Source of the DNA: Alectoria sarmentosa
Taxonomy: Eukaryota; Ascomycota; Lecanoromycetes; Lecanorales; Parmeliaceae
Length of the DNA: 64,000 nt
Reading direction: 5' to 3'
Assembly (NCBI GenBank): GCA_009733775.1
Contig: WOGZ01000129.1
Span: 1 to 64,000, forward strand
Under the pieces are notes generated by a model. The model was not told the origin of the DNA, searched no databases, and saw only the letters and a program-made list of their open reading frames with translations. Shown in pieces: positions 11,816-22,266 of this stretch; positions within the stretch are counted from its first letter, which is position 1; each line of letters begins with the position of its first letter. The translations under genes and the position numbers were made by a program.

Positions 11816-12293
11816 TCATCGTCTTCCCCGCCGTCTATCATCCTCCCCCTCCTCATCATCACTAGAATCTCGAAAGCCACCCTCCAATTCTCGACTCAAT
11901 CTCCTATCACCCTCCGTATCTGAGTCAATGGCCACATCAATTCTTCCTCGAATCACTCCTTCTGGGAGATTGTCGAAACCCTCTTCTAGCTCTTCATCGC
12001 CAAGCAAGCTATTCAAGCTGGCGCGTCGCTTTGAGCGGCCGAGGAGATCTTGAATGCGGGAGAAGAGGCGGGTGGTGAGGGATGGATTGTTGGAAGACGA
12101 TTGGAGGGAAGGTAGCAGGCTGTAGGAGGAACGTGCGCGGAGATGGCGATAGTAGGGGAGGATGATGTAGGTCGTCAGGACGTAGAAAGCAAGGGCGAAG
12201 ATAGGTGGAAGGAATAGTGTCTGTCGGGATTCAATTGATTCATTTGATAAAGAAGGGGACAATGTGAAATACCTTCCAAGTGAATGCGCTCAT
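11816..12293 (-). CDS. Small single-pass membrane protein, function unknown
   Basis: Two exons: 12293-12273 encodes MSAFTWK. A 52-nt intron (12272-12221) follows, then 12220-11816. The product is about 141 residues. One hydrophobic segment (TLFLPPIFALAFYVLTTYII) lies near residues 8-27. A Tyr/Arg-rich juxtamembrane stretch follows, then a hydrophilic C-terminal tail rich in Asp/Glu/Arg (EEGFDNLPEGVIRGRIDV, DSSDDEEGEDDRRRGRR). The read-through frame would instead start inside the intron with an unrelated N-terminus, and the seven-residue first exon gives the better membrane-anchored start. The layout (very short lumenal end, one anchor, long charged tail) suggests an endomembrane protein, but I do not recognise the family. 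It is divergent from the formin with about 730 bp between starts. Confidence 0.65.
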
Positions 12294-13027
12294 GATGTAT
12301 GCGTGGTTGCAAGAAGGTTAGGTACTGTGGTACCGTGGACGGAGGATACGTGTCAGCTGGTAGGATTTCAGGCTAGAGGACGCCTTTGAAGAACAGAGCT
12401 GAGAGCATGCTGACAGGCGTTGCCGAAACGATTACTGAATAAGCTATGCTAAGGTCAAAGGCACCTCTCGAAGTACTCTACCTGAGTGGTATGGGATTAG
12501 AAAGCACAGACTTTTAAATAGAGTGTGCATACGCAGCCATGTGGAGGAAAGGCGTGAGCGGTGGTGGAGTGGAGGTCCTTTGTGTGGCCCGCGTCAAAAC
12601 CTCGTGTTTGCGGCTGCCGTAGTATCTCACTAGCGCCAAAGGGATCCCCTATGCGGCAACGAAAGATTACAAAGTTGAAGGAAATAGCCTCGCAGTCTTT
12701 CACCTTTGTGGAGGAGAAACACACTCAGCGTTGAAGTACACATCAGAACTCCTCTTCTTCCTAGCCTTCGACAGGCTTTTGTTTGCTTTCTCTTCCCCTT
12801 CTGCTGTTTTCATGGTTCTTATGGCGATGCAACGATCCTTGGCAAACAACCTCCTGCCCATTGTCTAACAGCAGGTCGACCGAGCATGACAGCGGGTTTC
12901 AAGGTCTAATTTACAGAGACTTCAATATCTTACAGCTGCTGAGCGACCAAACGGTCGAGCCGTCGAGCTGGAGCACATTCGACTCCCACGGCGCCTGGGA
13001 GCGAAGAAAAGGCGTTGTCTCTAGGAA
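12294..13027. promoter_or_regulatory. Shared divergent promoter region
   Basis: The 734 bp between the minus-strand membrane-protein gene and the plus-strand formin should hold both promoters and the 5' UTRs. Short ORFs here do not extend into either gene in frame. I see no specific operator or TATA arrangement I can defend. Confidence 0.4.
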
Positions 13028-16000
13028 ATGCCTTCAAACAATGTACCCGTTGATAGCAAGTCACGGCAGTCTTCAGGAGGGAGGTCATTTTTTGGGCGGA
13101 AATTACATAAGGAAAAGTCTCAAGACTCGTATAGTCCAGATGATGGCGGATCAGTTCTGGAGGTGCCCAGTACCACTAGCAGTGCCAATGGATCAAGATC
13201 CTCGAGATACTCGCACAGATCGCAACTGCCATCTGAGGAATCGGGACAAGATGGAGATAACCTAGGCTTATCGATGACCGCTGGCGTTATCACGTCGATA
13301 CCGTATGATAGCGTGTCACCGGGTGGGAAGACTCCTATTTCCGTGGATTACCTGCCGAAGAACGACATGAGCCTTACGCGGACAGAGCCCTTACCACATC
13401 ACTTGGGCAAAGGAGGCAAAGACTATCATCAGTACCCTTCATTCAATCCCTCAGAAGCTGCAAATGGTTCCTCGCATCCTACTGGACCGCGACCCCCACC
13501 TCATTCATCCGCTACACAGTCCTCTTTGAAGCCCTTCAATGGGATCCTTCCTACACGCGACAGCAGTCGCAAACCTATCCCAAATGACTCCGGAAGCATC
13601 TACAATGACTCTCATAGCACCTACAACTCCAACTCTACAGGCGACACAGCTTCCAATCACCGAAACTCATTCGACCAAATGAGCATCCTCTCAGCAGCTT
13701 CGTCCGTCACACGAGGCTCCAGCATCTTTTCGTCCGACAATTCGTCACGAACAGCAGTGCAGGACTCACGGCCGAGTACATCATCGCGGGGCTCGCACCA
13801 CCCTAGCGCTTGGGCACCGCAGCAACCCTCGGGTTTCAGCTCCACTACATCATTCAATCCAGATGGTTTCTACTTTCCACGGCCCACTGACGACCGAATC
13901 GTCGAGAAGCAATTCGTCGACATGATGAACAAGCGCAATTGGCAAGCTATGCCTGAACAAGCGCGGCGTCAAATGTTGGCCTACCCTACAAGCAAGAAAT
14001 GGCAATTAGTGCATCAAGATCGGATGGTCGAATGGCAGGGAGAGCAGAAGCGAAGGACCAATGCTCGACAGACTATGCTCAGCCACGATGGTTCTCAAGG
14101 CATACTGACAAGGGCAGACGAGGAAGGGAGCCCTGAATGGTATGTTAGGAGGGTCATGAATGACACAATAACGCCGAAGCAACTAGGTAGTCTGAGTGTC
14201 AGTCTGAGGACACAACCGATCAGCTGGGTCAAGTCTTTCGTTGAAGCGCAGGGTCAAGTGGCTTTGACAAATGTCCTTGCGAAAATCAATCGACGGCAGG
14301 GCCAAGGACCGGCCCCTGCTTCAGGCTCAACAAGTGACAAAGATTTGGATCGTGAGTACGACATTATCAAATGTCTCAAAGCTTTGATGAACAACAAGTA
14401 CGGTGCCGATGACGCTTTGACCCACCAACAAGTTATTGTGTCTCTTGCAACCTCCCTAATCTCGCCGCGATTGACAACACGTAAGTTGGTCAGCGAAGTC
14501 TTGACATTCCTATGTCATTGGGCAGAAGGAGAGGGGCACCTGAAGGTGCTCCAAGTTATGGACCACGTCAAGAGCCAGCAGGGCGAGAACGGGCGTTTCG
14601 ATGCCTGGATGCGAATAGTGGAAGTCACAATAGATGGTCGAGGCAAGATGGGCAGTCTTGTGGGTGCCAGCGAGGAAATCCGAAGTGGAGGTATAGGCAT
14701 GGAGAACCTCCTTATGGAATATGCACTTGCTACGCTTTTCCTAATGAACATGGTCATCGATGCGCCGGAGCACGATCTGCAGTTACGATGCCACATTAGG
14801 GCCCAATTCACGTCTTGCGGCATCAAGAGAATACTACATAAGATGGAGGACTTCCAATACGAGGCCATCGACACGCAGGTTGAGCGATATCGAGAAAATG
14901 AGGCTATTGACTACGAGGACCTGCTTCAGCGTGAAAACAGCAGCATGAAAGATGATATAGATGGAGATGTCAAGGATATGCAAGATCCTTTGCAGATTGT
15001 GGATGCCATACTGTCAAAAGTGCAGGGAAGCCGCGCGCAGGACTACTTCCTTTCTGCCATGCAGCATATGTTGCTGATCCGAGACAATGATGGAGAGGAT
15101 CGGTTACGAATGTTTCAATTGGTCGATGCCATGCTCAGCTATGTTGCTATGGATCGGAGACTGCCAGACATGGACCTCAAGCAGAGTCTCAACTTCTCCG
15201 TTCAAAGCCTGCTGGATAAGCTGCATACAGACTCCGAAGCACGACAGGCATTAGATGAGACCACCGAGGCGAGGCAATTAGCGGACTCTGCTATGGCCGA
15301 GCGTGATGAGATGAAGGCAAGAATAGACATGGGAGCCGATGGACTAGTAGCGAAGTTGCAAAAGCAATTGGAAGAACAGACCCAAATAATAGAGCTTCAA
15401 GGACGACAATTCCAGGCCTTGAAGGCTGAACTTGCTGATCTCCAACGAATTCGTGCTGGAGAATTGCAAAGGAATGAGCTGGAGACACGAGAATTGTACC
15501 TTATGCTTCGCGATGCCCAGGATTTCGCTGCTTCGGTGGCTAAAAAGGGAGTGCCTGAAGCACTTGTTTCAACGGATTCAAAGAAAATGCAGGGCATCTT
15601 GGATCGCGATACACTCATGTCTCGACTGGAGATGCAACTTGAGCGGGCGAAGACGCAGTGCAAGCTGGAAGGCAAAGTCTGGCAGCAAACTGGTCCTTCT
15701 GACAGGTTAAGGGAACTGCGCGAGCAAATGGACGGCAGTGATTCGAGCCCCTCAGAGGAAGATTTCTCAAGTAGAGTGACGAGGCAATTCAGTCCTGGTC
15801 CCCTTTCTATGACCTCGCGGAGTAAGATATTAAAAGGTCCAAGGCGCGCTGCTGCCGATGCCTTGGCTGCGAGCGAAGAACAAGCATTCAGGATGTCTGG
15901 TGAAGGCGATGATGCAGTCATCTTTGAGAACCCGCGGATCATCGAGATGAGCCGTCCCAAGATGAGCACCAAACAAGCAACAGGGCTCTTGGGCGAAATC

Positions 16001-18522
16001 GCTGCGAAGGTTCGCAGATTCGATGCAAGCGACGACGACGATGATGCCGACGGCGATGGCGTTACTACCGGACCTTCTCACCCAAGTCTCGAGTCTGACT
16101 CGCCGAAAACCCCTGTGGATGAAATCGCCCCTCTACTTGAGAAGTCTACAGAAATGCCACCGCCTCCAATACCCACAGCGTCCATAATGCCCGGCTTCGA
16201 GATGGGTCCTCCACCTCCTCCTCCACCTCCTCCGCCACCTCCAATCGCTGCTTCAATACCTTTTCCCTCAATACCAGGAGCTCCTCCAATGCCTCCACCC
16301 TCAATGCCGGGCTTCTCTTCTGACACTCCCCCTCCGCCACCTCCCCCAATGCCAGGCACACCTCGGACAGCGAAACCGTCTGCCTGGACTTCCATGGGTC
16401 CACCTCCCATTCCTGGTGCACCTCCTACACCCAGTGCACCTCCTCTTCCGGGCTTAAAAAAAGGCGGCTACTTTCCCCAGGCCCAGTATAACCCAGCACC
16501 CACTATCGGGCTACCCTTCATTCGCCCTAAGGGCAAGCTCAAGGCTATACATTGGGATAAAGTCGATGCTCCTCAAGTCACAGTCTGGGCTTCTCATACT
16601 CCGACCCATCAGGCCAAAGAAGAGAAATACATGGAGCTGTCGAAAAAAGGCGTTTTAGACGAAGTTGAAAAGCTTTTCATGGCTAAAGAGATCAAGAAGA
16701 TTGGGGCTGCCAAGGGCGGAAAATCCGACAAGAAGCAGATTATTGGAAGTGACTTACGGCAAAAGTTCCTCATCTCGTTGTCAAAGTTCTCGACGCAGTC
16801 TGCTGACGAAGTCGTCCGCATGATAATACACTGCGATAAGGACATGTTAGACAATCCCGTGGTCATGGACTTTCTACAAAGAGAAGACCTGTGTGTGGTT
16901 CCTGACAATACTGCCAAGCTCATGGCTCCTTACAGCAAGGACTGGACTGGACCAGATGCAGAGCGGACGCAAAGAGAGCAGGATCCGAGCGAGCTCACGA
17001 GGGAAGATCAAATATACCTCGCAACTGCATTCGAGCTCCATCATTACTGGAAGTCGAGAATGAGAGCTTTATCACTGACGCGCACTTTTGAAGGCGAATA
17101 CGATGAGATCTCAAGACATCTGAAAGAGATCGTCAGGGTATCCGAGTCTCTGCGCGACTCGGTGGCTTTGATGAATATTCTTGGTCTCATCCTAGATATT
17201 GGCAACTACATGAACGACTCAAATAAACAAGCCACTGGCTTCAAGCTGAGCTCGCTTGCGCGCCTGGGTATGGTGAAAGATGAGAAAAACGAGTCCACTT
17301 TTGCAGATCTTGTTGAGCGAATAGTTCGAAAACAATATCCAGAATGGGAAGGCTTTGTCGACGACATCGGCGGTGTAGTCACTGTGCAGAAGCTCAACGT
17401 CGAACAACTGCGCCTGGACGCGAAGAAGTATATCGACAACATCAAGAACGTACAAATGTCGCTTGATTCCGGTAATCTCAGCGACAGTAAGAAATTTCAT
17501 CCACAAGATCGTGTAAATCAGGTTGTACAGCGCTCCATGAAGGAGGCCCGGCGGAAAGCGGAGCAGATGCAGTTGTATCTTGATGAGATGAACAGGACCT
17601 ACGACGACATCATGACATTCTATGGCGAGGACACCACGGACGAAAATGCGAGAAGGGAATTCTTTGATAAGCTAGCCAAATTCGTTACCGAATGGAAGGT
17701 AAGCTTCGAGGAACAAATCTCGTGTATGTTGCCGTTACTAACACCCAATAGCGCTCTAAAGAAAAGAACATTGTCATGGAAGAGACCCACAAACGCAATG
17801 AAGCATCCATGGCCCGCAAACGCGTCAATGTCAAAGCAATCAACCCCGCTGCCGCCAATTCTGGCGCTATGTCGCCAGATGGTCCGCTCTCTCCTTCATC
17901 CACCGGCGCCATGGACTCCCTCCTTGAGAAACTTCGAGCCGCCGCACCCCAAGTTCGTGACACGCGTGACCGTAGGCGCAGAGCACGGCTTAAGGACCGA
18001 CATCAGATCCGCATCGCTAGCGGTCAAAGCATTCCTGACCTGGCCGAAGTATCCCATAGCGGTACTGAAAGCGAGGAACCTGATAAGGCGTTGCTGAGCC
18101 CTACATCGGCTGTCAATGATGACGCAGTCAGCGAGAAAATGGAACCTATCAGCGAGGGAGAAGACGTCGCTGAGCGCGCTGCTAGTATGCTGCAAGGCCT
18201 ACGTGGGAATACCGATGGAGATGCAGACGGTGGAAGGCCGGGCAGCAGAGACGGTAATCTCCGCGTAAGAAGGAGAAGAGAAAGCGCCAATGACGAACGG
18301 CAGAATCGGCGAAGTAGAAGAAGGGGGCGGGAATCATCGAGTACAGCAGGCGACGAAGCGGAAACGCTCAGCCCAAGACAAGAGAATCCAATACCTGAGA
18401 TCCAAGAACCGGAAGGTGAGGACGGTGGAGACGAGGCAGAAGAGATGGACGTGCCGAAGACGGTCGTGGTACCGCCGAGTCCGGAGGGAACGGCGACGAA
18501 ACCGGTGCTGTTGGACGATTAA
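13028..18522 (+). CDS. sepA: Formin (SepA/Bni1 type), actin nucleator for polarity and septation
   Basis: Rho-regulated nucleator and elongator of unbranched actin filaments at hyphal tips and septa. Exon 1 is 13028-17698. A 53-nt intron (17699-17751, branch CTAAC) is followed by exon 2, 17752-18522. The product is about 1,813 residues, typical for SepA. The first 280 residues are disordered and Ser-rich. A GBD/FH3 region spans about 289-730 (start DDRIVEKQFVDMMNKRNW; includes LTTRKLVSEVLTFLCHW). A coiled coil lies near 775-835. The polyproline FH1 covers about 1043-1145 and FH2 about 1150-1560, with KLKAIHWDKV and the LDIGNYMND…GFKLSSL signature. The autoinhibitory DAD starts near 1611 (MDSLLEKLR followed by the basic RDRRRRARLK). 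All regulatory parts (GBD, DID, DAD) are present, so autoinhibition released by Rho GTPases is expected. Without the intron the DAD would be lost. Confidence 0.96.
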
Positions 18523-19625
18523 GGGGAGGGGAGGAGGGTGAATGGAGTGGATTGGGGTTGTATACTTTTATATCCATTCCACTTTTTCGTTTCGTGTGTA
18601 CAGGATACTTACTCTTCTAATACCCTTTGCTGTATCATGGAAGCGCTGGAGTAGATGGATGGGGGAAGGGATCGCAAAGGCGGTCCCGCATAGCGTTTAC
18701 GTCATTCCGTGACAGGTACGAGGCTTGTCATGGTAAGAGAGGGGTGTAGGTTGGATGTTATTGACACTTTTCACGAGAGCATTGAGTCAATCAAATCTAC
18801 GCTCGTATTATTGACCATGGCTGTTCTCTGCGCTTGGGTCTGGTTCCGAGAGACGATGTAAGGAAAACTTGTTTCCTGCTCAATGTGATGTAGAGCACTT
18901 TGGCTGTAAAATTCTGTAATAGCGACTGATATGCGGGAATGTCTCATGTCAAGAGTGTCCATTGTACGGATGTGTGGAAGGATATGCAGGAATTAGGGAA
19001 TTAGTCCCAATTTGGCCTAGCATCACAAAGGATTCAGCAGATGTTGCCAAGTAGGAACCTAATCCTACGTAAACACAGACCACCAACCCCCAGATATGAA
19101 GATCGGTTCCATTACATCCAATTGACTTGATGCTTTACGTCCTCATTCCACGACCCTCTCTGCGACTGTTCTAGAAGCCTGGATGTCAAGGGTTTTCTTA
19201 ATCGTTCGTGCATAGGGCGCTCTAGCGTTGAGTGACTCTAGATTCCCACCACCAAATCACCTAAATTACAAGCTTTCATCATTTCCTTTTCACCACATAC
19301 TGGGGTTGGGCCTTCGAAGTCAACTGCCATTGACTTCTAAGCTCTATTTTCAATCCCTTGGTTCTTTTTCGGATTCCTTGAATGCGGTTTGTGTGGTAGC
19401 AAAGATTAGATGTATGCGTGGCGGGAACTTATAAAAATGAGCCTCGCTCTTACTTTACTGCGGGATTACAATTGCTCTTCGTGGGCATTCTGAAATCGAA
19501 TCGATAAAGAGCGTTTGTGGCATGCGCCTACGAGAGTTTCGAGTCAGAAAGCCCCATCGGACGACGAAGACCATGGCGACCGTAAATGGTTTCGTGCATG
19601 AGGCTAACGTCGGCACTGGCAAGGG
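18523..19625. other. Intergenic, no gene seen
   Basis: About 1.1 kb downstream of the formin. It contains only short chance frames on both strands (for example 18771-18962 minus and 19228-19434 plus). No repeat or RNA gene was recognised. Confidence 0.5.
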
Positions 19626-20516
19626 ATGAAGGTGGGTCACATCTTTCATCTGTCGTTGCTTTCTCACCATTTTCCTGTCTTCGATCGCTCCAACATCATG
19701 TCCATAGTAAAGGGTCGCAGATTGCAGGCATACAAGGACTTTACCCACTACTTGAGTATCCCACTCGCCACCAGCTCTTCCAGGCCGCAATTACATGCTT
19801 CTTTCGCCCGTTTTGAGCGAAAGACATCCTCAATCATCCCTGAAGGCTCCGTGTGCAATCCTGACTTTGTTAAGCTTGCTATGGGAAGACTGAAATTATA
19901 TACGAAAGAGCGTGTCGATGCGTGTTCTAAGCACCTACACGGCCTGGATATGCGTGAGATGCTTCGCGTTGCAGCTGTGAATGCAACAGGTAACCCACCG
20001 AGATTCACTGATCTTCCCTACAATGACGATGCTCCCCCCGCGTTTGGAATGGCGGTTACAGTCGATTCTTCGCAATTAAAAGTCGACATATCTGGCCTTT
20101 TATCCCCTTTTGTCAGTCCGTCGCAAACCGGAATCATCTCAGCCTCGGCTATCGACCGGACGCATCGATTACAGCACTTTAAACATATCCTCTTGTCCTC
20201 ATTGTTTAAGGCCGACTTCCTGGTAACCGCCTATCATAACAATAATGTAACAATTGTAAGTACCGCAATACCTTCTACATGGGGTTACAAGGCTGTTTAT
20301 GATCGGAAGACTGAGCGATGGTTTCACCCAGGGCGACCTAGAAGTCCTAAATTCGATGCGAGGGATCTCATTCGTGGGTGGAAGGATCACGACTGGGCGA
20401 CAAATATCCAGCTTGAAAAACTTGCCGTTTATGCTCTGGGTTCCAGGGAGAGGCTTCCAGGTGGAGGAGCTCGGGAAAAGCAGATGACAGAGATTGACAG
20501 CATTGCGCTTCCTTAG
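19626..20516 (+). CDS. Hypothetical protein, uninterrupted frame
   Basis: A 296-codon open frame with balanced amino-acid composition. An internal ATG at 19698 (MSIVKGRRLQAYKDF) is an alternative start that would remove a hydrophobic, unconvincing N-terminus and leave 272 residues. The middle contains a hydrophobic beta-like stretch (KADFLVTAYHNNNVTIVST) and a Trp-containing C-terminal half (TWGYKAVYDRKTERWFHPG; LIRGWKDHDWATNIQLEKL). No signal peptide is credible from the internal start. I do not recognise the family. Its stop lies only two bases from the stop of the opposing frame at 20519-20830, so at most one of the pair may be real, or they are tightly convergent. Confidence 0.5.
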   Translation: MKVGHIFHLSLLSHHFPVFDRSNIMSIVKGRRLQAYKDFTHYLSIPLATSSSRPQLHASFARFERKTSSIIPEGSVCNPDFVKLAMGRLKLYTKERVDACSKHLHGLDMREMLRVAAVNATGNPPRFTDLPYNDDAPPAFGMAVTVDSSQLKVDISGLLSPFVSPSQTGIISASAIDRTHRLQHFKHILLSSLFKADFLVTAYHNNNVTIVSTAIPSTWGYKAVYDRKTERWFHPGRPRSPKFDARDLIRGWKDHDWATNIQLEKLAVYALGSRERLPGGGAREKQMTEIDSIALP

Positions 20517-20518
20517 AC

Positions 20519-20830
20519 TCACGAAATCAACAGCGTCAGCGAGCCGGTCCCGTGTTTATACTCGTATCTCGACTGCAGGTAAAATCGCCGTACTCGACAG
20601 CCTAGCAGCGCACAAGTGAAATCAAACTCCGGGTCTGAGCTGTCAAATTGTAGGGCAGCAAGAACTGGAAGCCCAAAAGTGGAGTCGGAGATGTATTTTA
20701 GATGTTGTAATCGACGACTAACTTGAGGTGCCTCTCTGAACAACCGCAAACCATCACGATTCCTCACGTGTAATCCTTGATTTGTTCGAACCAGATGAGC
20801 CATGGGCTTGCCACCTCTGGCGTGCTTCAT
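20519..20830 (-). CDS. Short hypothetical protein
   Basis: A 103-codon frame starting at an ATG, rich in Arg and Leu, with a C-terminal half (STFGLPVLAALQFDSSDPEF…) that reads like folded protein. It is convergent with the 19626-20516 frame, with a two-base gap. No family, signal peptide or membrane segment was recognised, so a chance frame remains quite possible. Confidence 0.25.
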   Translation of the reverse strand: MKHARGGKPMAHLVRTNQGLHVRNRDGLRLFREAPQVSRRLQHLKYISDSTFGLPVLAALQFDSSDPEFDFTCALLGCRVRRFYLQSRYEYKHGTGSLTLLIS

Positions 20831-21130
20831 ACCTCGGGACTACTTCTTGAAAGGCGGACTACCATGGATTTTCACAGCAAAAGGACGTGTGCATGGCGTT
20901 TCTTTCTTTAGGCGTGACGATGGCCTACTAATATTGCATGGCAAGCACCCCCATGCAACTAAACGCAACGGAAAAAATAGAGACAAAGAGGCAAACCTCC
21001 CTCAAATTAGTCAAAGACCGGCCCTCTCACAGTGTTCACCTTTCTTCTGAAGTCCAAGTTTTTCATGCATCTCCTACACGACGTTTTTGTCTGCATCCAC
21101 GGATTCACCTCACAAGAATAGCATCAACTT

Positions 21131-21465
21131 TTGGCCATCTCCAACAAGCAAAAGATCGAAGCTCAGCATGCAGCGGCGCGGCGGAGAAGAGCAAAAGGCA
21201 AAGTTGATGGTGCACGTGGCCCGGCAGGCCGGAAATGCAGGGCCTGGCGGCGGAGGTGGGGAAGAGGCCAGACGCGGACCTACCCAGGGGGGACCGAAAT
21301 CACCGAGCACGAAGACGCTCTCGTCGCTGCACTTTCTGACCTCAGCATCAATGATCCACCACCCATGCCTCATTGCCCAGGGTATCGGACTGCCGGAACA
21401 AAAGCTGTCCTGCGCACCACTTACTTCGAAGGCGATTTCCCAAGCCAGAGATCCAATAATAATGA
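21131..21465 (+). pseudogene. Argonaute-like N-terminal fragment, frameshifted
   Basis: Three frames over about 330 bp each give part of what looks like the start of a fungal Argonaute. One carries NKQKIEAQHAAARRRRAKGK. A second carries the Gly-rich GNAGPGGGGG run. The first resumes with EITEHEDALVAALSDLSIND and PGYRTAGTKAVLRTTYFE, matching the family pattern of a proline, PGYGT, a short spacer and then L-R-x-N-Y-F. A third frame continues FPKPEIQ and then runs into TAA TAA TGA. No ATG opens the frame (the first codon is TTG), and no PAZ or PIWI region follows before the next gene. This is therefore a truncated relic with at least three frame breaks. The family call rests on memory of the N-terminal pattern and is tentative. 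Confidence 0.4.
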
Positions 21466-21589
21466 TACCAGCGTGCCACCGACGTCTCTTCCCTCGACAG
21501 CCAATGCAGCTCGCAAAACAGAAACCCGACTTTTGCATCGCTCATCGAAAGCGTGGATCTCCCTCGAACCCGCTCCTGCGGTGTAGCAG

Positions 21590-22266
21590 CAGCAGCAGCC
21601 CCACCCGATCGACCTTGATTGCCATCCAGACACCAGACACCTGAGTATTCCAAGCAACCGATTTACTTCAAACACCGAGAAGATTTCTCTGAGCCAAGAA
21701 TTACGCTGGCCCAAAGACGAAATAATCGGTGCGTACTTTCACGATAATCGCTGGGGAAGAACGTGTGCTATGTATGTAAGGGCTCGATGGAGGAGGATGT
21801 TGCCTCTACAGATGGGGCGGAATGAATAGAGAGCCGAGCAGAATACGGACGGGAGGGACATGTGCCTCATGCTGGTAATCTGATACTAGACAGGACGAGC
21901 TTGGAGAGTCATGTTTTCAAACCGGGGGCAAGGTTGAAATGAGATGTTTGGGCGGACAAGAGCATGCTTGGGCCTCCTGCTTTTGCTCGAGATGTAGAAT
22001 AAAGTGATATCTGGGTTAGGGATCAGACCCTGGTGATGGTCCTCAAGTTCTAACTTAGATGTCGGAGGAATAGCAGAATCTCCGAGGGACATTGTTTTAA
22101 GTTTGATTCATTCTTGTCCCATGTTCAATCCTGTCGACACACTCTAGGGGACTCTTGGCCCTAAAAACTCCTTCATCAATGGCGCATTCTTGAGCCCACC
22201 TGTATGAGCAATCTATACCTGCAGTAGCGAGGCTACTTTCCCCCCCCCAAATCCCGCCCCTGCCCT
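21590..22266. other. Intergenic, no gene seen
   Basis: About 680 bp between the Argonaute-like relic and the 3' end of the large minus-strand gene. It holds no defensible frame and presumably includes the 3' UTR and terminator of that gene. Confidence 0.45.

Noticed and set aside
16078..16421. Gly- and Glu-rich antisense ORFs opposite the formin FH1 region
   Set aside because: They are produced by the complement of polyproline codons.
17752..18097. Continuation of the formin frame without splicing, ending at 18097
   Set aside because: Past 17698 this frame loses similarity and lacks the DAD; the 53-nt intron restores the RRRR-containing DAD in the other frame.
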